A stretch of 11,168 nucleotides of DNA, from NCBI GenBank assembly GCA_016198645.1, contig JACQIE010000007.1:1-11168 (forward strand). Reading direction: 5' to 3'. Numbering within the stretch: the stretch's first letter is position 1; the number at the start of each line of letters is the position of its first letter. Below are positions 5,572 through 10,101 of this stretch, in pieces. The translations under genes and the position numbers were made by a program. The notes beneath the pieces were generated by a model. It had not been told where the DNA came from and searched no databases. It worked only from the letters and a program-made list of their open reading frames with translations. This DNA is from Candidatus Aenigmatarchaeota archaeon (GTDB taxonomy: Archaea > Aenigmatarchaeota > Aenigmatarchaeia > GW2011-AR5).

Positions 5572-6867
5572 ATGGAAATCGCTTCCGTTGCCGACTTGCA
5601 GGAAGTCCGTGGGAAGAATGCGCTGGTGCGCGTTTCCTTTGACGCCTTTGATAAGGACGGCACGATAAAGGACAGCCTGCGCTTAGAAGCGTCCGAGGGC
5701 ACTATTCGTACGCTGAAGGAGAAAGGCGCGCGCAGAATAATACTTCTTTCATACGCCGGCCGTCCTGACGGCTTTGACCCGTCGCTTTCACTACGCCCCG
5801 TCGCAGACTTTCTTTTCGGGTTGTTCAAGGAGAAGGTTCATTTTGTGCCGGCGAAGCCTGGCATGTCCGCCGCCGCCTACGTTCAGTCTGTGAGAGAGTA
5901 TCTCAATGCGAAAATGGAAGACGGCGATGTAGTGCTGCTGGAAAACCTGCGCTTCTGGAAAGAAGAAAACGAAGGCTCGGATGCGTTTGCGCGGGATGTC
6001 GCTTCGCTTGGCGGGATATACGTTCAGGACGGCTTCGCGCAAGCCCACAGAATCAAGAACGCCACTGTCGGCGGCATAACCAAATACGTAAAAGTGAAAG
6101 TAGCCGGAATCCAGTTCGCAAAGGAAGTGTCGTACCTCTCCAGCATATACAGGAATCTCACGAAGAAAGAGCGCGGTCACTACATTTTCATAATCGCCGG
6201 CAAGAAAGTCGAGACCAAGCCCGGCATCGTGTCAAAGATAACCGTTGCCAGCAGGCTCATGGACAGCATGCGTGAAGGCGACAAAGTCCTAATCGGCGGC
6301 GCAGTTGCTTATCCGTTCATCGCCGCCCGCGCGTGCAATGGCGCGGCGTCTATAAGCGAGATAAGGGACGTCATAGGCGACTCGTTCGTAGAAGAGGAGC
6401 AAATCGCTGAGCACATGAAAATGGCGCAGGAGATATTCAATAAAGGAAGGGCAAAAGGCATAGATGTCGTCCTTCCCCGCGACCACGTCGTGAAAAACGG
6501 CTCGGCCACGGCAACAGTGAGGAAGATACAGCCCGGCATGTCTGCAGCCGACATAGGCGCCGAAACAGTGGGCGAATGGAAAAAGTATTTCAAGGGCGCC
6601 GATACGATAGTGCTCGCCGGCCCCGTAGGCTGGTATGAGAACCCTCTGTTCAGCGAAGGCAGCAGGCAGATAACCAATGCGATAGCCGACGAGACGAAGA
6701 GCGGCACCGTGACGATAGCCGCAGGCGGCGACAGCTCATCCATGGTGCGGAAGTTCGGGCGGAGCAACGATTTCTCCCTGCTCTCCATAGGCGGCGGCGC
6801 GACGCTTGAGTTTCTCATGCAAGGATGGCTGCCTGTCATGGATTTGCTGGACAGGAAGACGATTTAA
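5572..6867 (+). CDS. pgk: Phosphoglycerate kinase, divergent
   Basis: PGK interconverts 1,3-bisphosphoglycerate + ADP and 3-phosphoglycerate + ATP. The 431-aa protein has both PGK lobes in order. The N-lobe motifs are ALVRVSFDAF (residues 17-26), LSYAGRPDG (59-67), LSLRPVADF (73-81), LLENLRF (122-128) and VQDGFAQAHR (151-160). The C-lobe motifs are AGKKVETKPG (209-218), GPVGWYENPLF (350-360), IAAGGDSS (382-389) and SIGGGATLEFL (405-415). Several usually near-invariant substrate-site residues differ. The common VRVDFN reads VRVSFD, SHLGRP reads SYAGRP, and DAFGTAHR reads DGFAQAHR. The core arginines and nucleotide-site glycines remain, so activity is likely but the active site is unusual. It is the last gene of the aldolase-glpX-pgk operon. 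The ATG at 5572 follows the glpX stop by 2 nt. Confidence 0.92.
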   Translation: MEIASVADLQEVRGKNALVRVSFDAFDKDGTIKDSLRLEASEGTIRTLKEKGARRIILLSYAGRPDGFDPSLSLRPVADFLFGLFKEKVHFVPAKPGMSAAAYVQSVREYLNAKMEDGDVVLLENLRFWKEENEGSDAFARDVASLGGIYVQDGFAQAHRIKNATVGGITKYVKVKVAGIQFAKEVSYLSSIYRNLTKKERGHYIFIIAGKKVETKPGIVSKITVASRLMDSMREGDKVLIGGAVAYPFIAARACNGAASISEIRDVIGDSFVEEEQIAEHMKMAQEIFNKGRAKGIDVVLPRDHVVKNGSATATVRKIQPGMSAADIGAETVGEWKKYFKGADTIVLAGPVGWYENPLFSEGSRQITNAIADETKSGTVTIAAGGDSSSMVRKFGRSNDFSLLSIGGGATLEFLMQGWLPVMDLLDRKTI

Positions 6868-6948
6868 TCGCAGAAATTTCATGATTTGTAAAATAAACGT
6901 CACTTAAGCCTCGCTATAGTAAAGCAGGCACATTGTTTCGCAATTAAA

Positions 6949-6953
6949 TTTTT
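6949..6953 (+). terminator. Possible T-run terminator after pgk
   Basis: Five consecutive T residues in an A/T-rich stretch follow pgk by about 80 nt. Archaeal termination often needs only an oligo-T run, but this one is short and unproven. The rest of 6868-6966 shows nothing else definite. Confidence 0.25.
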
Positions 6954-6966
6954 ATCAAACGAAAGC

Positions 6967-7257
6967 TCAAAAATCTTCCATACCATCCATGAATAGTTGG
7001 GTAGGTTCCGTAGGTTTTTTAAGTATATACTCTCCGTTAGTTTTTTCTATTTCGCCGAAGCTATCGACAAAAAGCCCATAGGTTATAAGCGGTCTCCAAA
7101 CACAGTAACTGACTCTATTCAAAGCGCGAGAAACCGGATTCGTTATTTTTGCATCCTGTGAGGTGTGCATTAGATATTCACGTCTGGAACTAGCAAAATC
7201 TAATCTTGTGTTATATCCACGTTCCAAATCCGACGCCCGCATTACCGGTGATGTCAT
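6967..7257 (-). CDS. Hypothetical protein, 96 aa
   Basis: I do not recognise this protein. It is soluble and rich in Arg and Ser in its first half. The first half contains LDFASSRREYLMHTSQD (19-35) and ALNRVSYCVWRPLITYG (45-61), and the sequence ends in a Pro-rich and acidic tail. A helix followed by a turn and short strands (EIEKTNGEYILKK) could suggest a winged-helix fragment, but this is only an impression. Support for a real gene comes from the minus-strand octamer GTTATAAA (7279-7286), centred 25.5 nt before its ATG, the same leaderless spacing as its neighbours. It is the only gene in the 512-nt gap between pgk and tpiA, and its sequence is more A/T-rich than theirs. It could be a recent acquisition or lineage-specific gene. 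Confidence 0.5.
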   Translation of the reverse strand: MTSPVMRASDLERGYNTRLDFASSRREYLMHTSQDAKITNPVSRALNRVSYCVWRPLITYGLFVDSFGEIEKTNGEYILKKPTEPTQLFMDGMEDF

Positions 7258-7278
7258 AGTTTTTATATATACTATGAC

Positions 7279-7286
7279 TTTATAAC
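7279..7286 (-). promoter_or_regulatory. TATA box of the 96-aa gene
   Basis: On the minus strand this reads GTTATAAA, centred at 7282.5 and 25.5 nt before the ATG at 7257. A second, stronger-looking A/T run (TATATATAAAA, about 7262-7272) lies too close to the start to be the TATA box of a leaderless mRNA. Confidence 0.45.
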
Positions 7287-7330
7287 GTTATTTTATCGGC
7301 AAGAACTTAGTCAATTGCGCTTCCCAAACC

Positions 7331-7349
7331 CCATTGCTTAAAACAATGG
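7331..7349. repeat. Palindrome before tpiA, similar to the MITE ends
   Basis: CCATTG (7331-7336) and CAATGG (7344-7349) form a perfect 6-bp inverted repeat around CTTAAAA. The segment CATTGCTTAAAA matches 11 of 12 bases of the terminal repeat of the element at 9933-10087 (CATTGTTTAAAA). It sits 2 nt before the tpiA TATA box, so it is either an operator or a remnant of a related element. Confidence 0.4.
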
Positions 7350-7351
7350 AT

Positions 7352-7359
7352 TTTTATAT
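7352..7359 (+). promoter_or_regulatory. TATA box of tpiA
   Basis: TTTTATAT is centred at 7355.5, 24.5 nt before the ATG at 7380. This is consistent with a leaderless or near-leaderless mRNA separate from the pgk operon. Confidence 0.55.
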
Positions 7360-7379
7360 GCGCCGGTCAAAGTGTTTCT

Positions 7380-8054
7380 ATGGATAAAATCGTCGCCGCG
7401 AACTGGAAGATGAATAAATCTATCAGCCAATCGGAGAAATTCGTTAGAAAACTGAAGAAAGTGGACGTCAGGAACAACGTGATAATATTTCCTTCGTTTA
7501 TTGCGCTGCCCGCCGTTTCACAGATTCTCGAAAAGGAACGATGCGGCGCGCAGGACTCGTTTTACGAGTCAAGTGGCGCGCACACGGGCGAGGTTTCGCC
7601 TGAAATGATTAAGGAAGTAGCAGACTACGTGATTATCGGCCACTCGGAGCGCAGAGCAAAGGGAGAAACTAATGAAATTCTAAACAAAAAAGTCAAAGCC
7701 TGCTCGGCTGCCGGCCTGAAGATAATATTCTGCGTCGGCGAGAAAGAAGGCGAGGACAGTCACGCCGTTGTTAAGAAACAGATAATCGAAGGCCTGAAAG
7801 GCACGGACGCGCTCACGGATTTCGTTATAATAGCTTACGAACCCGTCTGGGCGATAGGGACGGGCAAAACGCCGGAAACGGACGAGATAATGGAAGCTGT
7901 GAAATATATTAAATCTCTCTATAGTTGCGAAGTCCTCTACGGCGGTTCCGTCAATGGTGAGAACGCAGAGGAAATTTTAAAAATATGTGACGGCGTGCTT
8001 GTCGGCTCGGCATCACTTGATTTTCAAAGCTTCTTAAAAATAGCCCGCTCCTAG
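7380..8054 (+). CDS. tpiA: Triosephosphate isomerase, short but bacterial-type
   Basis: TIM interconverts dihydroxyacetone phosphate and glyceraldehyde 3-phosphate. Catalytic residues are all present: Asn8 and Lys10 in AANWKMN, His88 in IIGHSERR (86-92 region), and Glu154 in AYEPVWAIGTGKTP (152-165, general base and flexible loop 6). YGGSV (187-191) and GVLVGSASL (205-213) form the phosphate site. At 224 aa it has the short length typical of archaeal TIMs. However, the loop sequence AIGTGKTP and the GAQD...GAHTGEVS segment are the bacterial/eukaryotic form, not the archaeal PPELIGTG type. It has its own promoter but belongs functionally with the aldolase, glpX and pgk upstream. Its stop codon shares the palindrome CTAG with the stop of the convergent rhodanese gene. 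Confidence 0.95.
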   Translation: MDKIVAANWKMNKSISQSEKFVRKLKKVDVRNNVIIFPSFIALPAVSQILEKERCGAQDSFYESSGAHTGEVSPEMIKEVADYVIIGHSERRAKGETNEILNKKVKACSAAGLKIIFCVGEKEGEDSHAVVKKQIIEGLKGTDALTDFVIIAYEPVWAIGTGKTPETDEIMEAVKYIKSLYSCEVLYGGSVNGENAEEILKICDGVLVGSASLDFQSFLKIARS

Positions 8055-8662
8055 CAGCCGAATTCTCCGCCTATGGGGCACGACGTTGAATTAGCCTTCA
8101 GCTTCGGCGTTCCCGGTTCCGTGCCGCTTGAAATATAATCTTTCACGTCCGTTATATTCCATTCATGCTCGTGGTTCCATGTTTCCCAGAAGTATCTCCA
8201 TTCGTTCCATCCTATGCCGAGATGCTTGACGTATATGCCCTTTTGCATGAGCATGAGCCCCACTTTTCTGCCGGTCATGCACGGCGTGCTGTAGCAGTAA
8301 ACTATTATATCCTTCCCAGAATTTGCGTTTTTCAATGCAACGAAGGAATTGGTTATCCTTTCAACGTCTCCGTAAGCAGATGTGTCCGGGTCTTTATACG
8401 CCGGTATGCTGACCGCGCCGATTATATGTTCCCGTTCATATTCTTCCGCGCTGCGGAGGTCTACGAGAATAAAGTCCGCCGCTCCTTTGTCCATCGCTTT
8501 CCGTATGCTATGCGGGCTCACGTGCACTGCGTTTTCAGTAGAGTAAAAATCGCCAATCCTCGCGTCGTCGCTCTGCACGTAAAGAAACGAGAAAGACGCA
8601 ATCGTCCCGAACAATGTCCCGAAAATCGCGGCAACTGCGGCAGTCTTCAACGTCGATTCCAT
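8051..8662 (-). CDS. Membrane-anchored rhodanese-domain protein
   Basis: The 203-aa protein has an N-terminal hydrophobic segment (about residues 7-29) that should act as an uncleaved anchor or signal. A single rhodanese domain of about 130 residues follows. The domain shows LVDLRSAEEYEREHIIGAVSIP (positions 66-87) and the active-site loop YCYSTPCMTGRK (122-133), with Cys123 the likely persulfide-carrying residue and Cys128 a second thiol in the loop. A C-terminal tail ends in CPIGGEFGC, placing Cys195 and the very last residue Cys203 eight apart. The expected role is sulfur transfer or thiol chemistry outside the cytoplasmic membrane, by inference from the anchor. It is the second gene of a unit behind a thioredoxin-fold gene, 12 nt away, with its own Shine-Dalgarno-like AGGATGAT. 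Confidence 0.85.
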   Translation of the reverse strand: MESTLKTAAVAAIFGTLFGTIASFSFLYVQSDDARIGDFYSTENAVHVSPHSIRKAMDKGAADFILVDLRSAEEYEREHIIGAVSIPAYKDPDTSAYGDVERITNSFVALKNANSGKDIIVYCYSTPCMTGRKVGLMLMQKGIYVKHLGIGWNEWRYFWETWNHEHEWNITDVKDYISSGTEPGTPKLKANSTSCPIGGEFGC

Positions 8663-8665
8663 GGT

Positions 8666-8673
8666 ATCATCCT
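8666..8673 (-). promoter_or_regulatory. Shine-Dalgarno sequence of the rhodanese gene
   Basis: On the minus strand AGGATGAT lies 3 nt before the ATG, close to the archaeal anti-SD complement AGGTGAT with one base inserted. This fits an internal operon gene, in contrast to the leaderless first gene. Confidence 0.4.
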
Positions 8674-8674
8674 T

Positions 8675-9052
8675 CTATGCGTCAATCCTGCATCCCGACA
8701 GCTTTGACAGCACGTCAAGGCTTTGCGTGCCGTCATATTTCGTGCCGTTTATTATCCACGTCGGGAACGCTTCCACGCCCGCGCTCACGCACGCAAGGCT
8801 CATCGGGCCCGACAGCGGCCCGCATTCCACGTAGTTTATGTTCTTTATCGAAGGCCCGAACATCGCTTTTTGCGTGGCGCAATGGACGCACTGGAAGGAG
8901 CCGTAAAATACGGCGCCATTGTCCGTAAGGCATTGCGCGAAAGCGTCGTATTCCCCGCGCGTCGCGCTGCCCGTGACAGACGTGAAAAGGTTCATAAACA
9001 GGAATGCAGAGATGCCAATGCCTGCAAGAATGCCGATGGTTATGGCTTTCAT
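8675..9052 (-). CDS. Exported thioredoxin-fold protein, VKOR-tail-like
   Basis: The 125-aa protein has an N-terminal hydrophobic segment (about residues 4-26), an anchor or signal peptide. A compact thioredoxin-like domain follows. The active site is CVHC (55-58), in the context GAVFYGSFQCVHCATQK. NYVECGP, the cis-proline segment FPTW (96-99) and NGTKYDGTQSLDVLSKLSG follow. This pattern is that of the periplasmic thioredoxin domain fused to bacterial VKOR (vitamin K epoxide reductase) homologues, here without the VKOR membrane domain. Extra cysteines occur at 41, 77, 88 and 121. It is expected to oxidise or shuffle thiols outside the membrane. A separate VKOR or DsbB-like partner would be required and is not in the window. 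The first gene of its unit, it is leaderless by TATA spacing, with the rhodanese gene downstream. Confidence 0.85.
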   Translation of the reverse strand: MKAITIGILAGIGISAFLFMNLFTSVTGSATRGEYDAFAQCLTDNGAVFYGSFQCVHCATQKAMFGPSIKNINYVECGPLSGPMSLACVSAGVEAFPTWIINGTKYDGTQSLDVLSKLSGCRIDA

Positions 9053-9073
9053 AAACGAATTTTGAGCAGAAAG

Positions 9074-9081
9074 TTTATATA
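9074..9081 (-). promoter_or_regulatory. TATA box of the thioredoxin-rhodanese unit
   Basis: On the minus strand TATATAAA is centred at 9077.5, exactly 25.5 nt before the ATG at 9052. It begins 2 nt after the taw2 stop codon, so the unit is separate from taw2 despite sharing its direction. Confidence 0.65.
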
Positions 9082-9082
9082 G

Positions 9083-9886
9083 TCACTTTTTCTCCACAGC
9101 AACGTCCATCACATAATGAATCTTTTTAGGCGCCGCGCCCTTTACCTTCTTTTTGAGCAGTATTTTATATGAGAATCCCGTTCGTTCCGCGAAGGACGCA
9201 AAGTCGTCCTTTTTCTCCAGTTCTCCCTCGTCGCAGACGTTGTGATAATGGATGGTGCCTTTATCCTTGAGCATCCTTATTGCAAAGGGTATGAACGCCT
9301 CGGTGCCGGGAAAGTATCCCATGATTATGCGGTCGGCTTTTTCATTTATTTCAACGTTCCTGCTATCGCTGTTCAAGGTTTCCACATTCGCCAGCCCGTT
9401 CAGTTTCACGTTCTCTTTCAGGTAGGCAAAGGCAATCGGATTTTTCTCTATTGCTATCACTTTGCTGGCGTTCCTTGCAATGCCCAGCGTAAAGTAGCCG
9501 ATGCCCGCGAACATATCCATCACGACGTCGTTTGGCAGCACAAGCTTCGCCACCCGCTGCCTTTCATGATGGTTGCCTTTTGAGAACATAATCTTCGACG
9601 TGTCCAGCTTGTATTTTATCCCGTGCTCCATAACGACGGTTTCCGTGCCGTTGCCTGCTATTTTCCGCACGTCCGGCTCGCGCAACTCTCCCCGTACGCC
9701 GCGGATTTCACACACGGTTTTAACACGCGGAAACATTTCGAGTACCGCCTGCGCCGCTTTTTTCTTCTCTTCTTCCGCCATGCGAGGCATTTTTGCGATA
9801 AAAACCCGTCCCAATATCTGGTAAGAACCGGGGAGTTTTTCTTTGGTGATGCCGGTTTTTTGCGACAACAATTCTCTGAACGCCAT
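9083..9886 (-). CDS. taw2: Taw2: tRNA-Phe wyosine aminocarboxypropyltransferase
   Basis: Taw2 (TYW2 homologue) transfers the 3-amino-3-carboxypropyl group of S-adenosylmethionine onto the tricyclic base made by Taw1 at position 37 of tRNA-Phe. The 267-aa protein has the N-terminal LPGSYQILGRV (18-28) and IRGVRGELREP (61-71). The conserved MFSKGNHHERQR (100-111) precedes the SAM site DMFAGIGYF (124-132) and AIEKNP (145-150). DRIIMGY (185-191) is the MGY signature that separates Taw2 from Trm5, and IHYHNV (212-217) follows. The family length is normal. A bifunctional Trm5a-like enzyme is a less likely alternative. The ATG at 9886 is favoured by the TATA box at 9909-9916. Taw1 lies divergently upstream, beyond the inserted element, so the two genes were probably once a tight divergent pair. 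Confidence 0.88.
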   Translation of the reverse strand: MAFRELLSQKTGITKEKLPGSYQILGRVFIAKMPRMAEEEKKKAAQAVLEMFPRVKTVCEIRGVRGELREPDVRKIAGNGTETVVMEHGIKYKLDTSKIMFSKGNHHERQRVAKLVLPNDVVMDMFAGIGYFTLGIARNASKVIAIEKNPIAFAYLKENVKLNGLANVETLNSDSRNVEINEKADRIIMGYFPGTEAFIPFAIRMLKDKGTIHYHNVCDEGELEKKDDFASFAERTGFSYKILLKKKVKGAAPKKIHYVMDVAVEKK

Positions 9887-9908
9887 AGCAGTTTCATTCC
9901 GAAAAACG

Positions 9909-9916
9909 ATTTAATA
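9909..9916 (-). promoter_or_regulatory. TATA box of taw2 (formerly shared with taw1)
   Basis: TATTAAAT on the minus strand (ATTTAATA on the plus) is centred at 9912.5, 26.5 nt before the taw2 ATG. If the element at 9933-10087 and one copy of its target duplication are removed, the same octamer lies 25.5 nt before the taw1 ATG on the other strand. Confidence 0.6.
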
Positions 9917-9923
9917 GGTTTCC

Positions 9924-9932
9924 CCCAAAGGT
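9924..9932. repeat. Left target-site duplication, 9 bp
   Basis: CCCAAAGGT directly abuts the left terminal inverted repeat. The identical 9 bp occurs at 10088-10096 directly after the right repeat. The identity extends two more C residues leftward by coincidence with the element end. Confidence 0.8.
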
Positions 9933-9950
9933 GGCATTGTTTAAAAAGTC

Positions 9951-10002
9951 GTGGGCATCTGCTGACAGAAGCGCGAAGCGCTTCAAACAGTTTCATGCCC
10001 AC
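9951..10002. repeat. Internal hairpin 1 of the element
   Basis: Basal stem GTGGGCAT/ATGCCCAC of 8 perfect base pairs, a CTG/CAG segment, and a perfect 7-bp apical stem GAAGCGC/GCGCTTC closed by a GAA triloop at 9975-9977. It is strong enough to form a cruciform in DNA or a stable RNA hairpin. Confidence 0.75.
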
Positions 10003-10012
10003 TAACGCGTCA

Positions 10013-10068
10013 GGATATTGGCGCGATGCAGGCAGACGCCGAAGGCGTCATTCACCGTGCCAATATCC
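10013..10068. repeat. Internal hairpin 2 of the element
   Basis: Basal stem GGATATTGGC/GCCAATATCC of 10 perfect base pairs and a perfect 6-bp apical stem GACGCC/GGCGTC, also closed by GAA (10041-10043). The middle, 10023-10034 against 10050-10058, is only partly paired. Architecture is the same as hairpin 1, although the sequences differ. Confidence 0.75.
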
Positions 10069-10072
10069 TAAC

Positions 10073-10080
10073 TTTTTAAA
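10073..10080 (+). promoter_or_regulatory. TATA box of taw1, inside the right terminal repeat
   Basis: TTTTTAAA is centred at 10076.5, exactly 25.5 nt before the taw1 ATG at 10102. It is part of the element's right terminal inverted repeat, so the mobile element appears to supply the current core promoter. The left repeat carries the same octamer facing outward towards taw2. Confidence 0.6.
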
Positions 10081-10087
10081 CAATGCC

Positions 10088-10096
10088 CCCAAAGGT
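10088..10096. repeat. Right target-site duplication, 9 bp
   Basis: CCCAAAGGT, identical to 9924-9932, directly after the right terminal repeat and 5 nt before the taw1 start codon. Confidence 0.8.
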
Positions 10097-10101
10097 TCAT
10101 T

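Larger units (their letters stand above)
9933..10087. mobile_element. 155-bp MITE-like inverted-repeat element
   Basis: This non-coding element has perfect 17-bp terminal inverted repeats: GGCATTGTTTAAAAAGT at 9933-9949 and its reverse complement at 10071-10087. It is flanked exactly by the 9-bp direct repeat CCCAAAGGT. Inside are two back-to-back hairpins. The first is GTGGGCAT/ATGCCCAC (9951-9958/9995-10002), tipped by GAAGCGC-GAA-GCGCTTC (9968-9984). The second is GGATATTGGC/GCCAATATCC (10013-10022/10059-10068), tipped by GACGCC-GAA-GGCGTC (10035-10049). There is no room for a transposase, so it must move in trans. The GGCA-TGTT start recalls IS6-type ends, but those usually duplicate 8 bp, so the family is open. 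Confidence 0.85.

Noticed and set aside
8165..8707. Plus-strand open frame opposite the rhodanese gene
   Set aside because: The minus strand encodes a clear rhodanese with active-site loop and anchor; the plus product is Arg/Val/Cys-rich noise.
9083..9886. Taw2 gene called as a second Trm5
   Set aside because: The DRIIMGY signature and overall pattern fit Taw2, and Taw1 lies next to it; the other homologue at 2871 has the MPLP form expected of Trm5.
9933..10087. The inverted repeats between taw2 and taw1 as a CRISPR unit, attenuator or paired terminators
   Set aside because: There are no direct repeats with spacers, no T-runs after the hairpins, and the exact 9-bp flanking duplication with 17-bp terminal repeats is best explained by insertion.
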